NCBI RefSeq assembly: GCF_003123685.1 | Contig: NZ_QCYJ01000115.1 | Location: forward strand, 62,001 to 126,000 | Length of the DNA: 64,000 nt | From: Nocardia aurea | GTDB lineage: Bacteria > Actinomycetota > Actinomycetes > Mycobacteriales > Mycobacteriaceae | Reading direction: 5' to 3' | In this document: positions 51,462 through 59,057 of the stretch, in pieces | Numbering within the stretch: the stretch's first letter is position 1 | Layout: each line of letters opens with the position of its first letter | The notes under the pieces: generated by a model | Database searches by the model: none | Told to the model about the DNA's origin: nothing | What the model saw: the letters and a program-made list of their open reading frames with translations, nothing else | Translations under genes and position numbers: made by a program

Positions 51462-52139
51462 GTGCGGTTCGTGCAGGAGTACGCGGCGTTGCGGTGGGTG
51501 GTGGCCGCGGCGTTCCTCGTCGCGGCGGCGATGGTGACCGTGCGGATGACCGCCCCGTCGGGCGTGTGCGAGAGCGAGGGACCGAGGCTCTCCCCGCCGA
51601 TACCGCGCGGAGTCGACAGCGGCGACCACGCGTGGCCGTACGACATCTCGGTCGAGTCGGCTATCGCTGCGGTCCACCACGAATCCGACGCCGCGCATCT
51701 CGTCATGTGCCTGGTGATGCTGACCATGCTGGTTTTCCCGCGCGGCGCTGATCCCCACGCGCTCCACGGCGTCCTCGTCGCCGCCGCGGTGGTTTTCACC
51801 GCGCTGCTGGCGACCCGTCTCGTACAGTGGCGCGCCGGAACCCCCGCGGTCACGACGCATCGGATCCTGGCACTCGGTTATCACGTAATCGCCGCGCTAG
51901 CAATGCTTTACGCTATGTCGGGCCATTCCGGCTCCGGCCCCGCTCCGCTCCCGGCCCTCGCGCTCGCGGCCCTCTTCTGCACCGACGCGGTCGCCGTGAT
52001 CGCCGCCCCGCACACCGGCCGTCAGCACTTCGGACACGCGACCGGTCCCGCGGAAACCGCCCCGCCCGCCGCGGCGATCCCCCATGTGGTGATGGATCTC
52101 GGTACGGCATACATGCTCGTCGCCGCGGCACTGAGCTGA
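51462..52139 (+). CDS. DUF5134-like membrane protein
   Basis: A 225-residue protein with about six transmembrane helices. Between helices 1 and 2 there is a loop of about 60 polar residues. HHESDAAHLVMCLVMLTMLV, with histidines next to a helix, is the recognisable core of actinobacterial DUF5134 proteins. Other histidine pairs (VTTHRILALGYH, IPHVVMDLGTAYM) might bind metal; function unknown. GTG 51462 starts immediately before the first helix region (ALRWVVAAAFLVAAAMVTV). The 194 bases upstream hold no clear gene. Confidence 0.7.
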   Translation: MRFVQEYAALRWVVAAAFLVAAAMVTVRMTAPSGVCESEGPRLSPPIPRGVDSGDHAWPYDISVESAIAAVHHESDAAHLVMCLVMLTMLVFPRGADPHALHGVLVAAAVVFTALLATRLVQWRAGTPAVTTHRILALGYHVIAALAMLYAMSGHSGSGPAPLPALALAALFCTDAVAVIAAPHTGRQHFGHATGPAETAPPAAAIPHVVMDLGTAYMLVAAALS

Positions 52140-52238
52140 GTTCCGTCGCCCGACGCGGTGGGCGGGTACGCGAGCCGTCGAGTCGTGCGGCGCTGTCGTC
52201 GGATCACGGCCACGACGGGGTGCGGCGTGGCTTCGGTC

Positions 52239-52940
52239 CTACAGGTCGATGACCGAGTCGGCTGTCACCCGGCCGCCGAGGTGGACCCAGCCGTCGGAAT
52301 CCCATTGGGTGAAGATCTGGCTGCCCTTGCCCTGGGTGATGTTGAGACCTTTGCGCAGCAGGGCGGTGAGGGCCACGGCGGCGGCCCCGGTCGCCTCGTC
52401 CTCGGCGATGCCCATGGTCGGTGCGAACATGCGCGAGCGCAGAGCGGCGCGATGTTCGTCGGTCCAGGTCCACAGGTAGTGCGGTCCGCCGGTGAAATCG
52501 TCCGGGCGCAGGGCGAGGAGTTCCTCGACGCTGTCGAGTTGGTGGAACGTGAAATCAGGCGCCCATTCGCCGCGCGCCTTGATCCAGGTGAGTCCGTCGG
52601 TCAGTTCGACCGTCACCGGCCCCGCCGGAACCTCCAGCACGCGCACGGGGACGCCCTGTTCGGCGAACCACCACGCGGTGCCGACGGTGGGATGTCCGGC
52701 GAAGGGCAGTTCGACGGCGGGCGTATAGATGCGCACCCGAGCGATCTCGTTCACGGGATCGGCGACGACGACGGTTTCGCTGTAACCGGCGCGTGCCGCC
52801 AGCAACTGCGGGTCGGCGGCCACCACGTCACCCGCCCTGGCGATTCCCAGTTCGTTCCCCAGCCGCCCGGCCGCGTCGGTGAACACGCGCACTACCTCGA
52901 GCCGCGTTCCCATGGCCTCCGGTTCACCCTGTTTGCCCAT
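52239..52940 (-). CDS. PhzF-family isomerase/epimerase
   Basis: A 233-residue protein of the PhzF/diaminopimelate-epimerase-like fold, shorter than the usual 260-300 residues. NELGIARAGDVVAADPQLLA corresponds to the N-terminal domain. IYTPAVELPFAGHPTVGTAW carries the characteristic FAGHPT motif, and MGIAEDEATGAAAVALTALL the second glycine-rich substrate site. PhzF proteins catalyse isomerisations without cofactor. Substrate unknown. Start ATG 52940 (or 52913). Monocistronic. Confidence 0.85.
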   Translation of the reverse strand: MGKQGEPEAMGTRLEVVRVFTDAAGRLGNELGIARAGDVVAADPQLLAARAGYSETVVVADPVNEIARVRIYTPAVELPFAGHPTVGTAWWFAEQGVPVRVLEVPAGPVTVELTDGLTWIKARGEWAPDFTFHQLDSVEELLALRPDDFTGGPHYLWTWTDEHRAALRSRMFAPTMGIAEDEATGAAAVALTALLRKGLNITQGKGSQIFTQWDSDGWVHLGGRVTADSVIDL

Positions 52941-53177
52941 ATCCGTGAGCCTACCGACCGTTCGCAGAGCCTCGAAGGCGCGTGCGGCCGATGTCGAGCA
53001 TCCACCTCCGGTGTTAGCGACAAAGCGCACGGTCATCCGTACCTCGGGGAAGACCTGTGATCTTTCCGATAGCCGAATGGTTGCGAATGTGAACCGGTGG
53101 TTCGTCGAGAATGGCCGGGCGATGGGCGATCGAGCGACCAGAGCCACATTTTCCCGAGCACGATCCGGGCCACGGAG

Positions 53178-53220
53178 ACGAGTTCGGCCCCGTCCCTGCG
53201 AGGGACGGGGCCGAACTCGT
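53178..53220 (-). terminator. Strong terminator after ahpD
   Basis: A perfect 20-bp stem (53178-53197 with 53201-53220) and a 3-base loop GCG, 13 bases after the ahpD stop. The most stable hairpin in the window. Confidence 0.92.
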
Positions 53221-53233
53221 GTACTCCCGGCTG

Positions 53234-53773
53234 TCAGACCTGCGCGGCGGCGAGTGTCTCGGTGGACTGCACCGCCTGGCCGACTCCGGCAACGATCGCC
53301 GCCACCCGCAGCGATTCGAAGATCACCTCGCGCGACACACCGGCGTCGCGCAGGGTCTTCTCGTGCGCTTCCAGGCAGTGCGCGCACCCGTTGATCGAGG
53401 AGACCGCGAACGACCACAGCTCGAAATCGGCCTTGTCGACGCCCGGGTTGCCGATGATGTTCATCCGCAGACCGGCACGCAGATCGTCGTACTTTCCGTC
53501 GAGGAACGCCTTGCCCCGGTAGAACACATTGTTCATGCCCATGATCGAGGCCGCGCCGAGCGCGCCGTTGTAGGACTCTTCCGACAGGGTGTCGGCGGCT
53601 TCCTCGGCGATCTCACGCAGCGTCGTCGCCGACCGGGTCGCGGCCGCCGAGGCGAGCAGGGTGCCCCACAGCTGCTGCTCGTTCAACACGGTGGTGCGTG
53701 CGATCGATGACAGATTGAGCTTGAGGTCCTTGGCGTACTCGGGTAGGGAGTTCTTCAGGTTCTCGATGCTCAT
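53234..53773 (-). CDS. ahpD: Alkyl hydroperoxide reductase AhpD
   Basis: A 179-residue carboxymuconolactone-decarboxylase-fold protein. The redox site is C130-A-H-C133 with H137 in [10 protein letters not shown], the AhpD arrangement. It links lipoyl-dependent dehydrogenase reducing power to AhpC in mycobacteria. It follows ahpC by 95 bases on the minus strand. Confidence 0.95.
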   Translation of the reverse strand: MSIENLKNSLPEYAKDLKLNLSSIARTTVLNEQQLWGTLLASAAATRSATTLREIAEEAADTLSEESYNGALGAASIMGMNNVFYRGKAFLDGKYDDLRAGLRMNIIGNPGVDKADFELWSFAVSSINGCAHCLEAHEKTLRDAGVSREVIFESLRVAAIVAGVGQAVQSTETLAAAQV

Positions 53774-53868
53774 TCGACATTTCCTCGGATCATCCCCGCG
53801 CGTGCGGGCGATTTGTGGCGGATTTCGTTCACTTGCCGGATATTTCGGGAACGCTGATCGCGTGCGAC

Positions 53869-54456
53869 TCAGACGCTCGCGGAGAGCAGCTCGCCCGCGT
53901 TGATGGTCGGGTCGCCCTTCTTCCAGTTGCAGGCGCACAGCTCGTCGGACTGCAGGGCGTCGAGCACGCGCAGCACCTCGTCGACGTTGCGGCCCACCGA
54001 ACCCGCGGTCAGCGAGACGAACTGGATCTCGTTGTTCGGGTCGACGATGAAGGTCGCGCGATCGGCGACACCGTCGGCGTTGAGAACGCCGGTGGCCGAA
54101 GCCAGTTCACGCTTGAGGTCGGAAAGGATCGGGAAGGGCAGGGTCTTGAGATCCTCGTGCTGGGCACGCCACTGGAAATGCACGAACTCGTTGTCCACCG
54201 AGGCGCCGAGCACCTGCGCGTCACGATCGGCGAATTCCTCGTTCAGCTTGCCGAACGCCGCGATCTCGGTCGGGCACACGAAGGTGAAGTCCTTGGGCCA
54301 GAAGAAGACGATCCGCCACTTGCCCGCGTGGTCGTCGCTGGTGATCTGGGTGAAGTAGTCGTCGGGCTGCTGAGCGTCGACCTTGGACAGGTCACCGCCG
54401 ATGACTGCGGTGAGGTTGTACGCCGGGAATTGGTCGCCGATGGTCAGCAGGGCCAT
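53869..54456 (-). CDS. ahpC: Peroxiredoxin AhpC
   Basis: A 195-residue 2-Cys peroxiredoxin reducing H2O2, organic peroxides and peroxynitrite. The peroxidatic cysteine is C61 in DFTFVCPTE; resolving cysteines are C174 and C176 in [12 protein letters not shown], the AhpC/Prx3 mycobacterial pattern with an extra cysteine. Recycled by AhpD, encoded next. Divergent from oxyR, which is its expected regulator. Confidence 0.96.
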   Translation of the reverse strand: MALLTIGDQFPAYNLTAVIGGDLSKVDAQQPDDYFTQITSDDHAGKWRIVFFWPKDFTFVCPTEIAAFGKLNEEFADRDAQVLGASVDNEFVHFQWRAQHEDLKTLPFPILSDLKRELASATGVLNADGVADRATFIVDPNNEIQFVSLTAGSVGRNVDEVLRVLDALQSDELCACNWKKGDPTINAGELLSASV

Positions 54457-54559
54457 TGCTATCTCCTCGTCCTTGTAAGGGTGGGTGTGCGAAGCATGCG
54501 AAGCGTTCGATTGTGATCTTGCCTAAAGACCAGTGAAAGGTAAAGGTGATCAGTCGCAC

Positions 54560-54575
54560 TACACTGATAGGCGTG
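54560..54575 (+). promoter_or_regulatory. Putative leaderless promoter of oxyR in the oxyR-ahpC intergenic region
   Basis: TACACT at 54560-54565 fits TANNNT and ends 7 bases before the GTG at 54573, with no ribosome site. The surrounding region (54457-54572) is AT-rich and must hold the OxyR binding sites for ahpC and oxyR; I cannot place them precisely. Confidence 0.45.
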
Positions 54576-55481
54576 GCTGATCATATTTATCAACCGACAC
54601 TGTCACAGCTGCGTGCGTTCGTGGCGATCGCGGAGTACCGGCATTTCGGCACCGCCGCGGCCAGGCTCAACGTGAGCCAGCCCACGTTATCGCAGGCATT
54701 GGTCGCCCTCGAAAACGGCCTCGGCTTGCAACTCATCGAGCGCAGCACGCGCCGGGTGCTGGTGACCGCGGCCGGAATGCGGTTGCTGCCCAAGGCGATG
54801 GCGACCCTGGAGGCGGCCGACCGTTTCGTCGCCTCGGCGGCCGGTGACGGTCTCGGCGGCACCCTGCGGATGGGCATCATCCCCACCGTGGCCCCGTATG
54901 TCCTGCCCTCGTTGCTGCCCGAACTTCGCAAGCGACTACCCGAGCTGCATCCGCAGGTGATCGAGGACCAGACCGCGCGGCTGCTGGACGGTCTGCGCAC
55001 CGGGGTACTCGACGTCGCGCTGCTCGCGCTGCCGACACAGGCTCCCGGCCTGGTCGAACTTCCGCTCTACGACGAGGAGTTCGTCCTGGTCACCCCGCCG
55101 GGGCACGAGCTGGCCGGGCGCACCGACATCGGTCCGGCGGTACTCGACACCCTGCCGCTGCTGCTCCTGGACGAAGGCCACTGTCTGCGCGACCAGGCGC
55201 TCGATCTGTGCCGGTCGGTGGACGCGCGCCCCGGCGGCGTCGGAGACACCAGGGCCGCGTCGTTGTCCACGGTCGTGCAATGCGTCGCGGGCGGATTGGG
55301 CGTCACGCTGATCCCGAGTATGGCCGTCGCCGCCGAAACCGCGCGTGCCGAACTCGATACCGCCCATTTCGCGGCACCGGCGCCCGGCCGGACCATCGGA
55401 CTCGTCTACCGCGCCTCCACCGCGCGCGCCGAGGACTACGAATACCTGGCCGCGATCGTCCGGGCCAATCGTCCGCACTGA
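54573..55481 (+). CDS. oxyR: LysR-family hydrogen peroxide sensor OxyR
   Basis: A 302-residue LysR-type regulator. The winged helix-turn-helix is [20 protein letters not shown] plus [15 protein letters not shown]. The redox cysteines are readable as [12 protein letters not shown], with nine positions between them as in C199/C208 of E. coli OxyR, so disulfide sensing is intact, unlike the broken oxyR of M. tuberculosis. It activates ahpC-ahpD under peroxide stress. GTG 54573 is chosen from the N-terminal homology and -10 spacing. Confidence 0.94.
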   Translation: MADHIYQPTLSQLRAFVAIAEYRHFGTAAARLNVSQPTLSQALVALENGLGLQLIERSTRRVLVTAAGMRLLPKAMATLEAADRFVASAAGDGLGGTLRMGIIPTVAPYVLPSLLPELRKRLPELHPQVIEDQTARLLDGLRTGVLDVALLALPTQAPGLVELPLYDEEFVLVTPPGHELAGRTDIGPAVLDTLPLLLLDEGHCLRDQALDLCRSVDARPGGVGDTRAASLSTVVQCVAGGLGVTLIPSMAVAAETARAELDTAHFAAPAPGRTIGLVYRASTARAEDYEYLAAIVRANRPH

Positions 55482-55629
55482 CCGATCCAACGGTGGGTCC
55501 GGCGTCTGTCCGCCGAGATCGCCGCGGTCCGGCGATTCGGAACCGTCGCGCGAGGACGGACGACGAGAACGGGGACCGGTGCTCGGGACGCCTCTCAGTG
55601 GGTCGATGCTCCTTCGTGGAAGGGAAGCC

Positions 55630-56195
55630 ATGATCCGAACCTCGTTCGAGATGGTGACCCCGATGCCGTACGTCGCGTTGCAGCAGATGATGGACGAGGC
55701 CAACGCCTTCGGGGCCAGCAGCTACGAAAAGAACACGCGCATAGTGGAATTCACCGACCGAGTGATCGAGGCCTGCGCCGCGTACGTCCCGCGCAAGAGG
55801 TCGCCGATGTCCTCGGCGCTGGTCTACCGCCTCGACGGGGCATACACCGAGGTCGCCGACGACGCCACCGCCTACGGCGGCCCCCGGGTGTCGCACTACC
55901 GGTTGTTCATGGTCTGCGGCAGTCCCGACCCGACCGGGATTGACGCGGAAAGGGAATGGGTACGCGACTTCTGGGCGGCACCAGGGCCGCACACCGGACT
56001 CGCGGGAGGATATGTCAACGGGCTCACCGAATTCGACGACGCGAAGTTGCGATCGGTCGGGCGAACCGAACCCGACCTTCTCACCGCGACACAAGCCGCC
56101 TACGATCCCGACAACGTTTCCACCACAACGCGAATATCGTTCCGGCCGACCGAGGACGAGCGTTGCCCGAAAGTTCCGGGCAAGTGTCCAGTTAA
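55630..56195 (+). pseudogene. FAD-linked (BBE/berberine-bridge-type) oxidase remnant, truncated and frameshifted
   Basis: The frame from ATG 55630 reads TPMPYVALQQMMDEANAFGA and WVRDFWAAPGPHTGLAGGYV, the C-terminal third of FAD-binding oxidoreductases with a BBE domain; the FAD-binding N-terminal two thirds are missing. Near 56117 the expected YDPDNVFHHNANIVPA ending is split. YDPDNV is in one frame and FHHNANIVPA in the next, a single lost base, after which the correct frame ends at 56193-56195. GGAAGGGAAG before 55630 may still allow translation. Without the flavin domain it cannot be active. The uncorrected frame runs on into the next gene, which is not a real fusion. Confidence 0.75.
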
Positions 56196-56307
56196 CCGTT
56201 CGTCCATTGACCTCGCATCGATCGCCCGAGTGGAGGACACTGGTTATGGGCGTCCGGGGGCCGTGTCACCGGACCGACAGCTGAGCGGTGGCACGGAGGC
56301 ACAGAAC

Positions 56308-57306
56308 ATGTTTGCGCGCATCATCCTGATCCTGTTGTTCCCGATCGCCTGGCCCGTCTACTTCGTCATCTGGTGCCACAAGCACCCGGAGGAAGTACGA
56401 CATTCCATCACCTCGGTGCGAGATCTGATCCGCCGTCACCCCAAACGCACCGCCTGGCTCGGGGTCGTCTTCGGCGGAATCGGCGTGATCGGGCACGTGG
56501 TCGACGGCGAATTCCTGGCGATGACGGTCGGTGTAGCGGTCGTCGGATGGTGCGGCTGGCTGCTGCTCAAGTGGAACAGGCAGGAAGCGGGGGCCGCGGG
56601 ACGTGCCGCCGAGCAAGCGAAACGCGTGAGTGACGCGGCTGCGGCCGAAGATGACGGTGAGGCGGATGCGGGCGGGGATACGGCAGTGTCCGACCGCGAT
56701 GTCACGGGGCAGGTCCTACCGCCGATCGGCGAGGCGGCCGCACCGGGTGATCGGACGGTGCGGGGTGGAGGTGCTGCGGCGGAACGGAGTTCTCGGGCGT
56801 CGAGCGGGGCCGGTGATCGGTCGACCGGGCAGGGAGAGACGGGGGCGGGCGAAGCGCGGCACGGCGGAGCGGCGACGGCGAGGGTGGGTGTGCTGCCAGC
56901 CCGTGCGTCCCGGGCCGAGGGCGACCTGTTCGTGTACGGCACCCTGCAATTCCCCGAGGTCCTGGTCGAACTGATCGGGCGCAGTCCCGCCGCCGAACCG
57001 GCCGAGATCCCCGGCTGGCGGGTGGCCGCGTTGCCGGGGCGGGTGTATCCGGGGCTCGTCCCCGATCCGGAGGCGGTGGCACGCGGGGTGATCCTGTCCG
57101 GGCTCGACGCGGGGGAGTGGGAAGTCCTCGACGCCTTCGAGGACGACGAATACGAGTTGCGCAGCGTCCGTTCCGGGAGCGGGCAGACACTGGCCTACGT
57201 CTGGACCGCCGACGTGACCGCCCAGGACTGGCAGGCAACCGAATTCGCCGCCACCCACCTCGCGGCCTTCGTCACCCGGTGCGGCCAGTGGCGTACCGCT
57301 TCGTAA
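56308..57306 (+). CDS. Membrane-anchored gamma-glutamylcyclotransferase/AIG2-like fusion protein
   Basis: A 332-residue protein. Residues 1-95 carry three hydrophobic segments (RIILILLFPIAWPVYFVIWC, TAWLGVVFGGIGVIGHVV and AMTVGVAVVGWCGWLLL). An Ala/Gly/Glu-rich linker runs to about 205. The C-terminal domain has the AIG2/GGCT pattern: GDLFVYGTLQFPEVL, PGRVYPGLVPDPEAVARGVI and DAFEDDEYELR, where a glutamate in the last segment is the likely acid/base. Thus a cyclotransferase-like domain tethered to the membrane, a rare arrangement. ATG 56308 has GGAGG 8 bases upstream. Substrate may be gamma-glutamyl or another amide-bearing compound. Confidence 0.75.
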   Translation: MFARIILILLFPIAWPVYFVIWCHKHPEEVRHSITSVRDLIRRHPKRTAWLGVVFGGIGVIGHVVDGEFLAMTVGVAVVGWCGWLLLKWNRQEAGAAGRAAEQAKRVSDAAAAEDDGEADAGGDTAVSDRDVTGQVLPPIGEAAAPGDRTVRGGGAAAERSSRASSGAGDRSTGQGETGAGEARHGGAATARVGVLPARASRAEGDLFVYGTLQFPEVLVELIGRSPAAEPAEIPGWRVAALPGRVYPGLVPDPEAVARGVILSGLDAGEWEVLDAFEDDEYELRSVRSGSGQTLAYVWTADVTAQDWQATEFAATHLAAFVTRCGQWRTAS

Positions 57307-57322
57307 ACCGTCGAAGCGAGGG

Positions 57323-57352
57323 TTGCCATTAGTAGACGACCGGTCGTATATT
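57323..57352 (+). promoter_or_regulatory. Promoter of the leaderless tetR gene
   Basis: -35 TTGCCA (57323-57328), 18-base spacer, -10 TATATT (57347-57352). Transcription would start at about 57359, the first base of the tetR ATG, so the mRNA has no leader. The operator 57336-57347 fills the spacer. Confidence 0.7.
57336..57347. promoter_or_regulatory. TetR operator, copy 1 (autoregulatory)
   Basis: ACGACCGGTCGT, a perfect 12-base palindrome inside AGACGACCGGTCGTAT, which recurs identically at 57993-58008 before the SDR gene. Confidence 0.85.
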
Positions 57353-57358
57353 CATCGC

Positions 57359-57949
57359 ATGGCCAGACCGCGGCGCAGTGACGACACCCGGCAGATGCTG
57401 GTGGAGGAGGGGTCGGCCGGATTCCTGGCGAACGGCTATCACGGCACCGGGATCAAACAGGTGCTGGACGCGGTCGGAGTGCCGAAGGGGTCGTTCTACA
57501 ACTATTTCGACAGCAAGGAGAGTTTCGCGCAGGCGGTCATCGACCACTATTCGCTCTGCATCCAACGCAACCTCGCCGACGCGCTCGGCCCGGCAGCCGA
57601 TCCGATCGAGGGGCTGCGGGTCTTCTTCGACCGCCTCATTGATGATTTCGTGGCCGCCGACTACACCGGCGGCTGCCTGATAGCCAATCTCGGCGGGGAA
57701 CTCGAGGGTAGTGAGACGCTGCGGGAATCGTTGTCCGGGGCGTTCACGGCCTGGCGCGACGGTGTCGCGGTCGCCCTGCGGGAGGCGCAGGAACAGAAGT
57801 TGGTTCGCGACGATATCGACGCCGCCGAACTGGCCGACCTGCTCGTCGAGTCGTGGGAGGGCGCGGTGATCCGGATGAAGATCGAGCGTTCGATCCGCCC
57901 GTTGCGCAACTGTCTGCGTCGACTGCTCGACGACTATTTTCTTCCCTGA
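57359..57949 (+). CDS. TetR-family repressor of the SDR-tautomerase operon
   Basis: A 196-residue regulator. Residues about 9-55 form the helix-turn-helix (MLVEEGSAGFLANGYHGTG, then VLDAVGVPKGSFYNYFDSKE). The C-terminal ligand domain contains YTGGCLIANLGGELEGSETL, the TetR_C-type GCL-N-G motif of AcuR/YxaF-like regulators of electrophile or quinone response. It lies over its own operator and 81 bases upstream of an SDR gene bearing the same site, so it represses both. The translation start is at the presumed transcript start, with no ribosome site. Confidence 0.9.
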   Translation: MARPRRSDDTRQMLVEEGSAGFLANGYHGTGIKQVLDAVGVPKGSFYNYFDSKESFAQAVIDHYSLCIQRNLADALGPAADPIEGLRVFFDRLIDDFVAADYTGGCLIANLGGELEGSETLRESLSGAFTAWRDGVAVALREAQEQKLVRDDIDAAELADLLVESWEGAVIRMKIERSIRPLRNCLRRLLDDYFLP

Positions 57950-57994
57950 ATCCCGGTCCCGGGGCTCACGTCGTCGACCTGTGCCCATTTCAAG

Positions 57995-58006
57995 ACGACC
58001 GGTCGT
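57995..58006. promoter_or_regulatory. TetR operator, copy 2 (SDR-tautomerase operon)
   Basis: Second ACGACCGGTCGT, with the same 16-base context as copy 1, 24-36 bases upstream of the SDR start codon. Confidence 0.85.
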
Positions 58007-58030
58007 ATCACATCGAATACAAGGAGTCTC

Positions 58031-58768
58031 ATGTCAGCGAAGACGGTCATCGTGACCGGATCATCGAGCGGGATCGGCCGCGATGTCGCGCGCGCGTTCC
58101 TCGAACGCGGTGACGCCGTTGTGCTCAACGGACGTGATCCGGACAAACTCGACGCGGTGGTCGCCGAACTCGGCGCGCCGGACCGGGTCGCCTCGGTCGC
58201 GGGCGATATCGGTTCGCCCGCAACGGGTTCGGAGTTGGTACGGATCGCCGTGGAGCGGTTCGGCAGGGTCGATGTCCTGGTCAACAATGCCGGGATCTTC
58301 GACACGAAACCGTTCGTCGAGGTCACGGCGGCGGATCTGGACCGCTATATCGGCGTCAACCTCGAGGGCACCTACTTCACCACCCAGGAGGTGGTGCGAC
58401 AGCTGTTGCGACAGGGCGGCGGCGGCAGCATCGTGAATATCGGCACCGTGCTGATCGATCACGCGCTCGCCGGACTGCCCGCTACGGCGCCGCTCGTGTC
58501 CAAGGGCGGCGTCCACGCACTGACCACCAGTCTGGCCGCCGAACTCGCGGTCGACGGCATCCGCGTCAACGCCGTCGCCCCCGGCTTCATCCGAACGCCG
58601 ATCTTCGGCGATGCCGACGTCGACGCCTCCGGGCGGCTCGCGCTGCTCGACCGCGTCGGGGAAGTGGCCGAAACCACGGCCGCGGTGCTCTATCTGGCCG
58701 ACGCCGAATTCACCACCGGCCACATCCTTCCCGTCGACGGCGGGTTCATCTCCGGAAGGGCAGCGTAA
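58031..58768 (+). CDS. Short-chain dehydrogenase/reductase lacking the catalytic tyrosine
   Basis: A 245-residue SDR. The cofactor motif GSSSGIGRDVARAF is at 10-23 and NNAGIF at 85-90. The expected Y-x3-K is APLVSK at 153-158: K158 is present but position 154 is proline instead of tyrosine. The nearby catalytic serine region reads NIGTV. So the standard acid/base chemistry is missing; the protein could use another residue, act on an unusual substrate or bind rather than turn over. AAGGAG precedes the ATG at 58031. It is controlled by the upstream TetR through operator copy 2 and is translationally coupled to the tautomerase. Confidence 0.88.
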   Translation: MSAKTVIVTGSSSGIGRDVARAFLERGDAVVLNGRDPDKLDAVVAELGAPDRVASVAGDIGSPATGSELVRIAVERFGRVDVLVNNAGIFDTKPFVEVTAADLDRYIGVNLEGTYFTTQEVVRQLLRQGGGGSIVNIGTVLIDHALAGLPATAPLVSKGGVHALTTSLAAELAVDGIRVNAVAPGFIRTPIFGDADVDASGRLALLDRVGEVAETTAAVLYLADAEFTTGHILPVDGGFISGRAA

Positions 58769-58971
58769 TGCCGTACGTCAATATCAAGGTCACCGACGAG
58801 GGTGTCACCCGCGAGCAGAAATCCCGGTTGATCCGAGGTGTCACCGACCTGCTGCACGAGGTTCTCGGCAAAGCACCCGACAGCACCTACGTCGTAATCG
58901 ACGAGGTGGCGCTCACCGACTGGGGGGTGGGTGGGGTGAACGTCGAGGAATGGCGGGCGCGCGAGTCCTGA
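58768..58971 (+). CDS. 4-oxalocrotonate tautomerase family protein
   Basis: A 67-residue tautomerase. MPYVNIKVTDEGVTREQKS places proline at position 2, which becomes the N-terminal catalytic Pro1 after methionine removal. DSTYVVIDEVALTDWGVGG is the C-terminal beta-strand pattern. It probably forms a hexamer and moves double bonds in 2-hydroxymuconate-like or related unsaturated acids. Its ATG overlaps the SDR stop by one base (TAATG), so both are made together. Confidence 0.92.
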   Translation: MPYVNIKVTDEGVTREQKSRLIRGVTDLLHEVLGKAPDSTYVVIDEVALTDWGVGGVNVEEWRARES

Positions 58972-59003
58972 TCGACGGGCGTGATCCGGCGATACGCGAA
59001 ACG

Positions 59004-59041
59004 CGTCGGCGCCCACGGCGGAAGGGCCGTGGGCGCCGACG
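59004..59041. terminator. Bidirectional terminator between the tautomerase and speDE
   Basis: CGTCGGCGCCCACGGC (59004-59019), 6-base loop, and its exact 16-base complement (59026-59041), between two convergent genes. Confidence 0.9.
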
Positions 59042-59057
59042 AGTCGGCGTGTGCCGG

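Noticed and set aside
48156-51884. A 1242-residue open frame antisense to the MoxR and zincin/VWA genes
   Set aside because: Low-complexity composition, no motif and complete overlap with two well-supported genes.
54518-54530. TTGCCTAAAG near ahpC looking like an iron-box half-site
   Set aside because: Only one half-site is present; no matching TTAGG arm at the right spacing.
55345-57306. A continuous 653-residue reading frame joining flavin-oxidase and cyclotransferase sequences
   Set aside because: The oxidase part is frameshifted at its normal C-terminal motif, its true frame stops at 56195, and the cyclotransferase gene has its own GGAGG and ATG at 56308.
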